Of a stretch of DNA of 45,330 nucleotides, positions 25,358 to 34,352 are shown in pieces. The position numbers and the translations under genes are program-made. Source of the stretch: Bdellovibrionales bacterium (GTDB lineage: Bacteria; Bdellovibrionota; Bdellovibrionia; Bdellovibrionales; UBA1609). The stretch's first letter is position 1, and every line of letters begins with the position of its first letter. The stretch is from assembly GCA_020630675.1 (NCBI GenBank), contig JAHDIR010000021.1, forward strand, positions 1 to 45,330. Reading direction: 5' to 3'. The notes under the pieces were generated by a model. That model did no database searches. It was not told where the DNA came from and saw only the letters and a program-made list of their open reading frames with translations.

Positions 25358-26154
25358 ATATGACTTTCCTGGTGAGTATTTGTACTGGGTTTATTATTTT
25401 GAACCAAGTTAAAATAAGAAATAAAAGATTTATATAGATTTATTTCTTCGGGGTGTTCTAAGGCTTTTAGGTGTTTATTGATAGTATGAGTGTCTCCTCT
25501 TTTTAAGGGCCCAGTAAGAGCTTCTTTGGGAGAAAGCTGAATATTCTCAATACACTTCATCATAAAGGGAAATAAAATATTTGCAGGAAGTTCTAATTGA
25601 TATTCAAAGTTTTCCATTTGTTTTTGCCATAGTATTTGCGTAAAATTTCCAGCCATTGAGCAAAAGCAATGATAGAGCTCCTTTTTGCCTTTAGGTAAAT
25701 GGTAGAAAGGGTTGTCGAGTTCGGGGACAATATTTTTTAAATCTATGTTTTGGTCTAAAACAAAAGGTATATGATCGTATTCGTTTCGTTGATATAGTTC
25801 TGGCCCAAAAGTCATTAGAGGATGTAGTCCTAATGTACCTTCAATAGATAAGGCACCAGAAAAATGAATAATTTTTTGGTGGGAAGAAATGGTTTTTATT
25901 GTCTTAATAAAGTTAATCAAAGAATCATCAGTTAAAGCCAAAAAAACATGGCTAGATTTCTCGAGAGTTTTTATTAATCGCTCTTTTGAGCAAGAGTTAG
26001 TCTTAACGCTTAAGGTGTTGAATTCAGGTTGGTTGTTTCGTGACCATTGTTGAAAATTAATATTTTTTTCACTAAAAAAATGGGCGAAGTGTTTGGCAAC
26101 ACGGCCAGACCCAATTAGCGTGTATAAATGTTTACCCTGCGGTACCTGTCTCAT
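25354..26154 (-). CDS. DUF2520 Rossmann-fold protein, candidate ketopantoate reductase (PanG-like)
   Basis: 266 residues from ATG 26154, preceded by AGGA with seven bases spacing. An N-terminal NAD(P)-binding fold carries LIGSGRVAKHFAHFF near residue 15, then HVFLALTDDSLI and HFSGAL, and a C-terminal helical part with AGNFTQILWQKQ, matching the Rossmann-like plus DUF2520 architecture. It is first in the pantothenate operon and no PanE or IlvC-type gene is seen here. PanG of Francisella is, as I recall, a ketopantoate reductase in a similar pan locus, so the same role is inferred. PanE belongs to a different family branch, which keeps alternatives open. Confidence 0.72.
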   Translation of the reverse strand: MRQVPQGKHLYTLIGSGRVAKHFAHFFSEKNINFQQWSRNNQPEFNTLSVKTNSCSKERLIKTLEKSSHVFLALTDDSLINFIKTIKTISSHQKIIHFSGALSIEGTLGLHPLMTFGPELYQRNEYDHIPFVLDQNIDLKNIVPELDNPFYHLPKGKKELYHCFCSMAGNFTQILWQKQMENFEYQLELPANILFPFMMKCIENIQLSPKEALTGPLKRGDTHTINKHLKALEHPEEINLYKSFISYFNLVQNNKPSTNTHQESHI

Positions 26155-26279
26155 GATCAAGTCCTATGTTATAAAGTAGGTTTTATATCTACCTTTGCTC
26201 TCAAAATATGTTAATGTGAGCGCGTCTGTCAATGTAGAGAAATATATAAGTTATATTAGATACTTAACTTTAGGTTTTT

Positions 26280-26918
26280 ATGAAAATTTTATTTATCGCC
26301 ATTTTGTTTATTGTTTCGGCCAGCGTATATATTATTAAAAGCTCAGGCTATAACCCTAAGCCAATACTAGTTATGAAGCCCTCAAGCTATTCCTCTTTAG
26401 ATAATTTAGGACGTTCTTTATTAAGGAGGTTCTTTAAAGAAAGTGAACTTTCTGAGCAAATTTACATTGTTTGCTCGTCAGAACTTTGTGATAAAATTTC
26501 TTTGTGGAATGGTTTTTTACAAGCTTCTGTAGAAAACAAATTAGAAAAACGAAAAGTATATCTAAGCTCTTCTTTGAAAGAGCAGTCAGTTTTTTTTCCA
26601 TTGGCTGAAATTGTCAGTGAAGTTGATAACGTTTTAAATAAAAAATCTATTATTTTTATAAACCATAATGAAGAGAATAAATTTTTAAAAAGTGAGGGAA
26701 AAAAGCCTTTAATTTTCTATATGACTTCTTTTTATGTTCAAAGAGATAAAGAGCCCAGCAGCTTGATTTGTGATGGAGTTGAGGCGTTTCGCCGTTTACC
26801 CTGTTTAGGCGCTTTTTATTCTCGAGATTTTTATAAGAAAAATCTAGATAAAAACACTTCATTTGCTGGGATGAATAGAGTTTCTGCCAACAAATACGTT
26901 CTTTATTTATATCAATAA
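26280..26918 (+). CDS. Membrane-anchored protein of unknown function
   Basis: 212 residues with an N-terminal hydrophobic anchor (about residues 2-20, no clear cleavage site) and a soluble remainder. Two cysteine pairs occur (ICSSELC-like near residue 64 and CDGVEAFRRLPC near 160), which could form disulfides outside the membrane. No motif or family is recognised. It is divergent from the pantothenate operon and convergent with the HAD nucleotidase. Confidence 0.65.
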   Translation: MKILFIAILFIVSASVYIIKSSGYNPKPILVMKPSSYSSLDNLGRSLLRRFFKESELSEQIYIVCSSELCDKISLWNGFLQASVENKLEKRKVYLSSSLKEQSVFFPLAEIVSEVDNVLNKKSIIFINHNEENKFLKSEGKKPLIFYMTSFYVQRDKEPSSLICDGVEAFRRLPCLGAFYSRDFYKKNLDKNTSFAGMNRVSANKYVLYLYQ

Positions 26919-26956
26919 AGAATATTTAAAAATAGAGCGAATCATAACCTTTAAAT

Positions 26957-28336
26957 TTACTGGCCATCATCATGAGCCATGAGACGTCGAGAGCTTCTGT
27001 AGTAAGCTCTTGGAGACTGTTCAAAGAAGTCTAAAAGTGTTGGCATATAAATATCGGCAAAACGTTCAACTTGGTAAGCAAAATAGCTTTCTTCAATACC
27101 AGTCCTCATGATTTCACCCCAATAAGGGTTAAAATGACTTTGTATCTTAGTTATGAGGGGAGATATTGTTTTATCTAGCTGGCTTACTTTTTCTAGGAGT
27201 TGATTTATTTCGGTACGATTGTTTTTATGATTATTTTCAATCTCGTCAGAAATGAGCTCGTCAATTTTTATTTCTATAGGAATTTTCTCTGCCATTAAAG
27301 CTTCAACTTCAGAGTTAAGGGCAGAGCATTTATCATTACTTTTAATTTCATCATCAAGCTCTTCAAAGATTAGCCCAGTTCTCCACGAGCAATCTTTTTT
27401 GAGTCGAACCACATCTCCGTAGATATGATCTCCAATGTAAAGGATATTGCCTGGGTCGAGGTTTAAGTCCGAAGTAAAAACATTGGCAGAGCCCCCTTGG
27501 TATATGCCAGGAGTTAATTTAGAGGACACATTCGTCATGCTGCCGGTTTCAGGGTCAATCTTTAAAAACCTCAAGTTATCATAAAAAAAGCGAGGTTTTT
27601 TGGAGCCTGTGATTGTAATCTCAAACAAATCCATCCAAGATTTATGATCTTTCAAGAAGGGGTTAATGGCGTAGTCAAGAAGAAGCTTTGAATAAGGGTA
27701 TTCAGAGTTGGTTACGATAAATATTTTTTTACCGTGCTTTATAAATTTTTCTAAATGATGAACTATCTTTTCATCCTGAATAATATAATCAGCAAGGTTA
27801 TCTCTAACGACAGATTTAAGGCTTCCATCTTGATGGGCTTGGTCAAGAGCATAGTTAATGTCTGCTGCAATTTGATTATATTCTGGTAGGCTTTGAAACT
27901 CACTCGTGTTCTTAAGCTCTACTAATTGTGCAAAGAGTGTAGCAAATGAAATTGAAAAATTAGTATCAATGGTGTCGTAGTTGGGTTCGCTAATATCAAT
28001 AAAGGTATTAGCAAAAATTTTCTTTCGTTGATAATATTCAATAGGCTTTAAGCCATGAAAACTTTCTTTGATGCCACCAAATCGACTGACTTTGAGTAAG
28101 TTACCTGCATTTTTGTCAATGACTAAACCTTTAATAGCTCTGTTATATTCAAACTTTAAATTTAAAATAGACTCAGGGTATTCACGAGTAGAAACTAGCT
28201 TTTTGAGCATAATTTCGTGAGCAAGTTTTTCAAAATTTTCAGTTTTATACCTAATGAGAGTGTGATCCATATCTAGGCCGATATGGGTAATTTTTTTTAA
28301 ATTTAAGGTTCTGTTAACAAAAACTTTTTTTTTCAT
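26957..28336 (-). CDS. HAD-IG-family 5'-nucleotidase (NT5C2-like)
   Basis: 459 residues. It dephosphorylates nucleoside monophosphates in the cytosol, with purine preference known for the eukaryotic family member. HAD motif I GLDMDHTLIRY gives the nucleophile Asp22 and acid/base Asp24. Motif II is FIVTNSEYPYSK, the lysine motif is in GSKKPRFF and motif III/IV is LYIGDHIYGDVV with the acidic pair. The C-terminal 110 residues are helical. The length and the DMDHTL form match the bacterial HAD-IG 5'-nucleotidases. It begins 3 bp after the rhodanese stop, so they form an operon. Confidence 0.88.
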   Translation of the reverse strand: MKKKVFVNRTLNLKKITHIGLDMDHTLIRYKTENFEKLAHEIMLKKLVSTREYPESILNLKFEYNRAIKGLVIDKNAGNLLKVSRFGGIKESFHGLKPIEYYQRKKIFANTFIDISEPNYDTIDTNFSISFATLFAQLVELKNTSEFQSLPEYNQIAADINYALDQAHQDGSLKSVVRDNLADYIIQDEKIVHHLEKFIKHGKKIFIVTNSEYPYSKLLLDYAINPFLKDHKSWMDLFEITITGSKKPRFFYDNLRFLKIDPETGSMTNVSSKLTPGIYQGGSANVFTSDLNLDPGNILYIGDHIYGDVVRLKKDCSWRTGLIFEELDDEIKSNDKCSALNSEVEALMAEKIPIEIKIDELISDEIENNHKNNRTEINQLLEKVSQLDKTISPLITKIQSHFNPYWGEIMRTGIEESYFAYQVERFADIYMPTLLDFFEQSPRAYYRSSRRLMAHDDGQ

Positions 28337-28339
28337 AAT

Positions 28340-28702
28340 TTATTTTTCCGTAGGTAAGTTTTTTTCATTCCAAAGAAGCATTCCGCCCTTTAAGTTAAAA
28401 ACAGATTTAAATCCGTTTTGTTGAGCAAACTGTGTGGCTTGTCCAGAGCGTCCTCCGCTACGACAAACAAACACAATGGTTTTTGTTGAGTCTAGCTCAG
28501 AAATTCTTTGTGGAAGTTGGTCTAATACAAGGTGTTGAGCACCAGGTATATGGCCGAGTTCACCCTCAAATTCATCAGGGCGCCGAACATCCACCATCAA
28601 AACATTATCTTTATGATTCATTAAATCTTCAGGGCTGATATCCATGACACCAGGTACATTGGGGTTATCTGTTTTGCTTTCAAAGTCGACTTGCTGCTCC
28701 AT
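28340..28702 (-). CDS. Single-domain rhodanese (sulfurtransferase)
   Basis: 120 residues, one rhodanese domain covering nearly all. Family motifs: VDVRRPDEFEGELGHIPGA, LPQRISEL and the active-site loop VCRSGGRSG with Cys80. Such proteins carry sulfur as a persulfide or move it from thiosulfate-like donors to acceptors. The CRSGGRS loop is typical of GlpE- and PspE-like single-domain types. The ATG has AGGAGA upstream. It is first in an operon with the HAD nucleotidase. Confidence 0.9.
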   Translation of the reverse strand: MEQQVDFESKTDNPNVPGVMDISPEDLMNHKDNVLMVDVRRPDEFEGELGHIPGAQHLVLDQLPQRISELDSTKTIVFVCRSGGRSGQATQFAQQNGFKSVFNLKGGMLLWNEKNLPTEK

Positions 28703-28867
28703 AAGATCTCCTAAATAGTGGGGGTTGAGAAAATATAATTTAAAAACTGTTATTTTGTATTTTCCGCAAGTAAACTCTTTGAATAATCGCTTGCAGCCAG
28801 CTAGTACTCTAGATTTAAATGCAAGAGATGTCTATATTAATTTGTTTATAATCAATTGGAAGTGAAT

Positions 28868-30100
28868 ATGGCCGTAGAGTTTACACCGTCTCAGTTTAAT
28901 GCCTTAGCAGCCCTTTGCTCAGAGCAAAATGTTTTTTTAACAGGCGAGGCTGGGAGTGGAAAAAGTTTCTTAATTGAACACTACATGAAAGATCATGACA
29001 AAAAAACCTTTCCAATTTTAGCAAGTACAGGAGCTGCAGCCATTATTATTGGTGGCCGAACCTTTCATAGTTTTATGGGGCTTGGAATTATGGAAGGGGG
29101 AGTGGACAAAACTGTAGAGCGCGCCCTTAAAGACAAGAGAGTCGTTCGTCGCTTAAAAAAAATCAAGGGGTTTGTTTTAGATGAAGTGTCCATGATTTCT
29201 CAAGATACTTTTTTAGCGGCAGAAAGAATATGTCGTCTTGCTCGTGGTAAACAAATTGAACCCTGGGGTGGTCTGCGTGTTATAGCTGTTGGTGATTTTG
29301 CCCAGCTTCCTCCGGTTCAAAAAAGTGGACCACGAAAATGGATATTTCAAAGTGACGTCTGGGAGCACTCAAACTTTAGGGTTGTGCAATTAAAACAAAA
29401 TATGAGAACCAATCATGGTAATTTTTTAGAAGTACTTAATAGTATTCGTCGCGGTGAAGTGAGTGAGCAAGTGCGCTCTTTTTTAGATCAAAGATGTATA
29501 GACCCTGGTGAAGACTTTGAAGGTACGAGGTTGTTTCCAAGAAGGTTTCAAGCTGAAAAATTTAATGAATTACGATTATTAAAAATATCAAAGCCCTCTT
29601 TATTTTTTGAGTCTATTTATTCTGGGCAAAAAAGATTTGTAGATATTTTAAAAAAAGTTTCTCCTTTGAAGGAAAAAATTGAAATTAAAGAAGGGGCTCT
29701 AATTATGTTGAAAACCAATGACCCAAAACAGCGATGGGTGAATGGTAGTACTGGCGTTGTTTTAGGGCAGTCTGATGGTAGTTTAAGAGTTGAACTTTTA
29801 AGTGGGAGAACTGTGAATATTGAAAAAGTGACTCTGTCTCTCTATAATGCCGAGGGAGATGTTATGGCTAGCGTAACCAACTATCCCATTGAATTGGCTT
29901 ATGCGACAACCATACATAAATCTCAAGGAATGACATTGGACACTTTGTTTGTTGACTTATCCAACTTATGGGAGCCAGGGCAAGCTTATGTAGCTTTGAG
30001 CCGGGTAGTGAGTCCAGAGAAGTTATATATTAAGTCTTGGACGGCTTCTTCGATTAAAGCTGATGCTAAAGTGAATGATTGGTACGAAGCAAGTTTATAA
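28868..30100 (+). CDS. PIF1-like superfamily 1 DNA helicase
   Basis: 410 residues from ATG 28868, where GGAAG lies five bases upstream; a TTG at 28856 is also in frame. Walker A is GEAGSGKS (26-33), followed by ASTGAAA (motif Ia), Walker B VLDEVSMIS, GDFAQLPPV (motif III), LKQNMRT (IV), and the PIF1/RecD-type ending ATTIHKSQGMTLD and AYVALSRV (V, VI). It is a single-strand translocase unwinding DNA 5' to 3' by family precedent. It is shorter than eukaryotic PIF1 and lacks extra domains. It is divergent from the rhodanese operon. Confidence 0.88.
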   Translation: MAVEFTPSQFNALAALCSEQNVFLTGEAGSGKSFLIEHYMKDHDKKTFPILASTGAAAIIIGGRTFHSFMGLGIMEGGVDKTVERALKDKRVVRRLKKIKGFVLDEVSMISQDTFLAAERICRLARGKQIEPWGGLRVIAVGDFAQLPPVQKSGPRKWIFQSDVWEHSNFRVVQLKQNMRTNHGNFLEVLNSIRRGEVSEQVRSFLDQRCIDPGEDFEGTRLFPRRFQAEKFNELRLLKISKPSLFFESIYSGQKRFVDILKKVSPLKEKIEIKEGALIMLKTNDPKQRWVNGSTGVVLGQSDGSLRVELLSGRTVNIEKVTLSLYNAEGDVMASVTNYPIELAYATTIHKSQGMTLDTLFVDLSNLWEPGQAYVALSRVVSPEKLYIKSWTASSIKADAKVNDWYEASL

Positions 30101-30113
30101 AAAATAACGCCTT

Positions 30114-30665
30114 TTATCTAATGTTATAAATCATTTCAACGGCGGTACATTGGCAGGGTTTAATTTGGCAGCCCGAACAAAGGTAATCAAACTTTTCCCA
30201 ATAGTTTTTAATGTCGCCTAAGCTCTTGAACCCAGCACTTTCAAGATACTTTACCGATGAGTTGTTGGGAGACTCTTTCCAAGAGTGAGTCAGTATTTTT
30301 TTAGCCCCCATTTGCTTTAAAATTTCTATCGACTTTCTTGATAGCATTGGGCCGAGTCCTTTTTTTTGGTATTTTGGGTCGACAAAAAGAGATTTAAAAT
30401 AAGCTACTCCATTTGTATCTTTTAAAAATGCAAAGTCTATAAAGGAGTCCCATAAAGAGGGAGCATAAGTGATTCGAATGCCAATGAGTTGTTTTTTAAT
30501 ATTTTTTAAAACAAAAGAGCAGCAGAGATGATTCAAGGTGGATAAATGAATTTGTTGATCAAAATTATTTTCATTGAAATAATTTTGACCAATGAATTCA
30601 TCTGAAAAATGAATAAAAGATTGTCGATCACTTTTGTGAAGTGCTGTTATAGAAAAATCAGACAT
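30114..30665 (-). CDS. GNAT-family acetyltransferase with C-terminal cysteine cluster
   Basis: 183 residues. GNAT acetyl-CoA-binding motif A is FVDPKYQKKGLGPMLSRKSIEIL (about 92-115), with the Q/RxxGxG/A pattern KKGLGP; the following KKILTHSWKESPNNSSVKYLESAGF is the family's motif B. It would transfer an acetyl group from acetyl-CoA to an unknown acceptor. The C-terminus carries CSGCQIKPCQC (residues about 165-175), a four-cysteine cluster that could bind zinc and is unusual for GNAT enzymes. Divergent from the HPPD operon. Confidence 0.85.
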   Translation of the reverse strand: MSDFSITALHKSDRQSFIHFSDEFIGQNYFNENNFDQQIHLSTLNHLCCSFVLKNIKKQLIGIRITYAPSLWDSFIDFAFLKDTNGVAYFKSLFVDPKYQKKGLGPMLSRKSIEILKQMGAKKILTHSWKESPNNSSVKYLESAGFKSLGDIKNYWEKFDYLCSGCQIKPCQCTAVEMIYNIR

Positions 30666-30971
30666 AATTAACCTTACTAGTACTTGACGGGCTAAGCCTT
30701 GGCAATCGACAGAAACTTAAATGGTCAGTTTTGAAGGACGTTTTTTTGAAGATTAATTTGGGCTTGAGAAAATGGTGTTTCCGTAAGCTATTGCTTTTAT
30801 TTGGTTTTAGTGGATATCTTGAGAGCTTGCTCACTTGTATTTTCCTCAAATCGTATTGAACCCCTTCAAGAAATGGGGTAATGATTGAAGCAATACCAAA
30901 CGACGGGTCTTTTTTAACTCATGTGAAGCATTTATTTAGCAAGGCCCCACTAAAATTTAGGAGGATTTATC
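30666..30971. other. 306-bp divergent intergenic region upstream of the HPPD operon
   Basis: No convincing gene; a 63-residue open frame on the minus strand overlaps the GNAT start and has no ribosome binding site. The stretch contains a nested inverted repeat (30853-30896) and, at its end, the ribosome binding site GGAGG before the HPPD start. Confidence 0.6.
30853..30896. promoter_or_regulatory. Nested inverted repeats upstream of HPPD, possible operator
   Basis: Outer arms GTATTG (30853-30858) and CAATAC (30891-30896) enclose inner arms ACCCC (30860-30864) and GGGGT (30875-30879). The asymmetry of the outer loop argues for protein binding or a branched RNA leader rather than a simple terminator; no T run follows. 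Confidence 0.35.
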
Positions 30972-32021
30972 ATGGAAACAGTCATGAACAATCAAGCTTT
31001 ATCTGAAGAAAACCCTGTGGGTTTAAATGGCATGGAGTTTATTGAATACAGCACTAAAAATGCAGAAGAAATGGAAAAACTTTTTTCTGTTTTTAAATTA
31101 AAAAAAGTGGGTGATCACAAATCTAAAAACATCAGTTTATATAAACAAAACGACGTTCACTTTATTTTAAATAAAGAGCAAGGTTCATTTGCCGATGCTT
31201 TTCAAAATAGTCATGGCCCTTCTATTTGTGCCACGGGTTTTAGAGTTTTCGATGCTGACAAAGCTTTTGAGGCTGCCGTTAAAAGAGGGGCTAAGCCTTA
31301 TGAAGGAAATGGTCATAGCTTTAAAGCAATTTACGGCATAGGAGACTCCCTTGTTTATTTTATTGATAAAAAAGGGGAGCAAAAAATTTATGAGGAAGAT
31401 TTCAAACTCATCGATAACCCAGAAAATGAAGGCTGTGGTTTAACTTTTGTAGATCATATGACAAATAATGTTCCTGCTGGTGATATGGACAAATGGTGTT
31501 CGTTTTATGAAGATATTTTTAATTTTAAAGAAGTTCGTTTCTTTGACATTCAAGGAGAGCAAACTGGCCTAGTGTCAAAAGTAATGATGTCTCCATGTAG
31601 ACGTATCATTGTTCCTATTAATGAACCGACAGACAACAAATCTCAAATTCAAGAGTATTTGGATGAATACAAGGGCTCAGGTATTCAGCACTTAGCAATG
31701 CGTACTGATGACATTTGTAAAACTGTAGCTCAACTCAGAGAAAATGGTGTTCAGTTTTTAGACGTTCCTGACACTTACTACGAAACTTTAAACGAACGTG
31801 TACCTGGCGTCACAGAAGACTTAGAAGAGCTAAAAAAATTAAAAGTTTTAGTCGACGGTGACGAGAAGGGATATTTATTACAAATTTTTACTAAGAATTT
31901 GATAGGCCCTATTTTCTTTGAAATTATTCAACGTAAAGGTCATAAAGGTTTTGGAGAAGGAAACTTTCAAGCTTTATTTGAAGCTATTGAAGAAGACCAA
32001 AGACGCCGAGGGTATCTATAA
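30972..32021 (+). CDS. hpd: 4-hydroxyphenylpyruvate dioxygenase
   Basis: 349 residues. It converts 4-hydroxyphenylpyruvate to homogentisate in the cytosol, using Fe(II) and O2. The iron ligands are in place: His162 in FVDHMTNN, His240 in IQHLAMRTDD and Glu317 in IFFEIIQRKGHKGFGEGNF, the C-terminal helix typical of the family. Two vicinal-oxygen-chelate halves are visible (20-140 and 155-330). AGGAGG just upstream gives a strong ribosome binding site. It heads an operon with homogentisate dioxygenase, starting 2 bp after its stop, and ribD. Confidence 0.95.
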   Translation: METVMNNQALSEENPVGLNGMEFIEYSTKNAEEMEKLFSVFKLKKVGDHKSKNISLYKQNDVHFILNKEQGSFADAFQNSHGPSICATGFRVFDADKAFEAAVKRGAKPYEGNGHSFKAIYGIGDSLVYFIDKKGEQKIYEEDFKLIDNPENEGCGLTFVDHMTNNVPAGDMDKWCSFYEDIFNFKEVRFFDIQGEQTGLVSKVMMSPCRRIIVPINEPTDNKSQIQEYLDEYKGSGIQHLAMRTDDICKTVAQLRENGVQFLDVPDTYYETLNERVPGVTEDLEELKKLKVLVDGDEKGYLLQIFTKNLIGPIFFEIIQRKGHKGFGEGNFQALFEAIEEDQRRRGYL

Positions 32022-32022
32022 A

Positions 32023-33120
32023 ATGCATCATTACAGCCAAGGTAAATCGACTAAGCAGGCCCATAAGGCTATTCCTGAGGGCTTTTATGAAGAAGAGCAA
32101 GGGCTGAAAGGTTTCTTTGGGCCAGTATCACATTTGATTAAACGAAAACCAAGCACTCGTTGGAGTCAGATTGAAGGGCCGTTAAGGCCTCACTTGTTTG
32201 ATTTAGTGAAACTTGAGTTGAAACCAGAGTGGCAAAGACTCTTATATAATCATCAGCTCACGATCTCTATGGCTCAGCATTCCTCCGGCTTAAGTGACCA
32301 TGCTTTTAAAAACGCTGATGGCGACACCATATATTTTTGTCATCAAGGGCAGGGGCATTTACTCACGGAATATGGTCTGCTTGAATACAAAAAAGGTAGC
32401 TATATAATTATACCTAAATGTATTCCTCATCAGTTCTTTGTTGAAAAAGCCACTCAGTTTTTAGTGATAGAAAATAAGTCGAGCCATTACGAAGAACCTG
32501 AAAGAGGAATGGTTGGACGCCATGCTGTTTATGATATTAATGCCATTGGTAAACCCAATTTAGAACTGCTGGATCAATTTATTGAAAAGCATAAAATTGA
32601 AACTACAAAAGTTAAAATTAAACATAACAATGAATTCACTCATTTTATGTACAATGAAACTATTTTTGATGTCGTAGGTTGGAAGGGCGACCTTTTTCCT
32701 TTTACTCTTCATGTTGATGATATGATGCCTTTAATGAGTCATCGATCTCACTTGCCTCCAAGTGCTCACACCACTTTTGTTGCTCGTGACTTTGTGGTGT
32801 GCACATTTTTACCCCGCCCTTTAGAAGAAGATCACGACGCTTTGAAGGTTCCTTTTTATCATCAAAATATTGATTATGATGAAGTGCTGTTTTATCACGA
32901 TGGTGATTTCTTCAGCCGCGATAACCTTCATGCCGGTATGATGACTTTTCACCCGGCGGGTTTTCCCCACGGGCCACATCCTAAAGCCGTTAATAATGTT
33001 AAAAGTAAAACACATACAGATGAGACAGCAGTGATGATTGATTCTAGGCAGCCATTAAAAAAAGATCCAATTTTAGATGGTGTTGAGTTCAACGAATACT
33101 GGAAGTCATGGCAAACCTAG
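32023..33120 (+). CDS. hmgA: Homogentisate 1,2-dioxygenase (short form)
   Basis: 365 residues from ATG 32023; an open frame reaches back to 31918 inside hpd but the family N-terminus (MHHYSQGK) and adjacency fix the start. It opens the homogentisate ring to maleylacetoacetate. Cupin iron-binding residues are in PFYHQNIDYDEV (His280, Glu287) and HPAGFPHGPHP (His near 310). It is shorter than the 430-residue animal and Pseudomonas enzymes, matching a short bacterial branch. It starts one base after hpd and its stop overlaps ribD by 13 bp. No maleylacetoacetate isomerase or fumarylacetoacetase is in this window. Confidence 0.9.
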   Translation: MHHYSQGKSTKQAHKAIPEGFYEEEQGLKGFFGPVSHLIKRKPSTRWSQIEGPLRPHLFDLVKLELKPEWQRLLYNHQLTISMAQHSSGLSDHAFKNADGDTIYFCHQGQGHLLTEYGLLEYKKGSYIIIPKCIPHQFFVEKATQFLVIENKSSHYEEPERGMVGRHAVYDINAIGKPNLELLDQFIEKHKIETTKVKIKHNNEFTHFMYNETIFDVVGWKGDLFPFTLHVDDMMPLMSHRSHLPPSAHTTFVARDFVVCTFLPRPLEEDHDALKVPFYHQNIDYDEVLFYHDGDFFSRDNLHAGMMTFHPAGFPHGPHPKAVNNVKSKTHTDETAVMIDSRQPLKKDPILDGVEFNEYWKSWQT

Positions 33121-34259
33121 AGGCTAAGCTCGGAGAAAAATATTCTGATTTTCGTGCGATGCTTTTGGCTTATCACTTAGCTGAGCAAGGTGTTGGCTTT
33201 GTTGAGCCAAACCCTCCAGTGGGTTGTGTAATATTAGATGCTTCAAATCATTTAATTGGTTTTGGTTATCATCAAGCTTACGGCCAGGGCCATGCCGAGG
33301 TTCAGGCCGTTCAATCTGTGGTTGATAGGTCTTTGTTAAAAAATAGCCGTGTATTTGTCACCCTTGAGCCTTGTGGACATCAAGGAAAAACTCCCCCTTG
33401 TTCTGATATGCTGGCTAAGCACAAAATTGGTGAACTGATTTATGCGGTTTCAGACCCAAGCCCTTTATTTCACCATCGTGGCTTGGAAGTTTTAAGGCAG
33501 GCAGGAGTAAATATTCAGCAGTTTAATGAAAGTGCTGATCTTTTAAATAAGATGCATCGTTTAGTTGATGTTTATATGCATAACTTGAACCATAAAACTT
33601 CTTTTGTATCACAAAAATTTGCCAGCAGCTTAGATGGGAAAATTGCCCTTAAAAATGGGCAGAGTCAGTGGATCACAGGAAAAGAAAGTCGACGTTTCAC
33701 TCATTTTTTACGTGCGAGTCATGACGCAATTTTAGTGGGAGTGAAAACACTATTGACGGATGATCCAAGCCTTAACATTCGGCACGAGCGTTTTACTGGA
33801 AAAAAAAATAAAGTGATTATTTTGGACCCATCTTTTAAATCCAATAAATTTCTTAAAACCTCCAAACTTGGTCAGGAACATTCTCCAGAAAACATATTCA
33901 TAGCCTGTCATAAAGACGTAATACCTAAAGTTAACATTGAAGGTTTTAATTATATACCTTGTTTGAGCGCAGATGATGGGCTGTTTGTATGGAACGAGTT
34001 ACTTAAAGCGACCAAAGCTTTGGGGATTTCTTCTATTTTGGTGGAAGGTGGCGCTTGCACTCATTCGAGTTTGCTAGCCCAGAAAGCATCAAATCGTATC
34101 TATGCATTTATTGCTCCTAGTATTATTGGTGGCCAGGCTGGTGTCGGTTGGAGTGATCATTTTCTCGTAACAAATTTGAACGAAAAGTTAGAGTTAGCTC
34201 CTCCAGAAATTACTAAGTTAGGCTCCGACATTTTGTTTAAAACTTATAGACTTTCGTAG
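33108..34259 (+). CDS. ribD: Bifunctional riboflavin deaminase/reductase
   Basis: 383 residues. The N-terminal deaminase (10-150) has GHAEVQA with His62 and Glu64 plus zinc cysteines 89 and 98 in VTLEPCGHQGKTPPC. The C-terminal reductase (155-383) has FASSLDGKIAL, the WITGKESR motif and ILVEGGACTHSS. Together they perform the second and third steps of riboflavin synthesis. The start overlaps hmgA by 13 bp, placing ribD in a tyrosine-breakdown operon, away from other rib genes, which is unusual. The start is set by the family N-terminus; GGAAG lies very close upstream. Confidence 0.92.
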   Translation: MANLEAKLGEKYSDFRAMLLAYHLAEQGVGFVEPNPPVGCVILDASNHLIGFGYHQAYGQGHAEVQAVQSVVDRSLLKNSRVFVTLEPCGHQGKTPPCSDMLAKHKIGELIYAVSDPSPLFHHRGLEVLRQAGVNIQQFNESADLLNKMHRLVDVYMHNLNHKTSFVSQKFASSLDGKIALKNGQSQWITGKESRRFTHFLRASHDAILVGVKTLLTDDPSLNIRHERFTGKKNKVIILDPSFKSNKFLKTSKLGQEHSPENIFIACHKDVIPKVNIEGFNYIPCLSADDGLFVWNELLKATKALGISSILVEGGACTHSSLLAQKASNRIYAFIAPSIIGGQAGVGWSDHFLVTNLNEKLELAPPEITKLGSDILFKTYRLS

Positions 34260-34352
34260 TAACTTCACTTTATGTTTACCGATGAAAGTCCTGCTTTTTT
34301 ATAAATAAAGATATTTCTTTATGGTTAAGTAGTTTTGACCGAAAAGACTATT

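Noticed and set aside
30658-30849. 63-residue open frame on the minus strand upstream of the GNAT gene
   Set aside because: It overlaps the GNAT start, has no ribosome binding site and a low-complexity basic composition.
31918-32022. Upstream extension of homogentisate dioxygenase into hpd
   Set aside because: The family N-terminus begins at 32023 and the extension reads hpd DNA in another frame.
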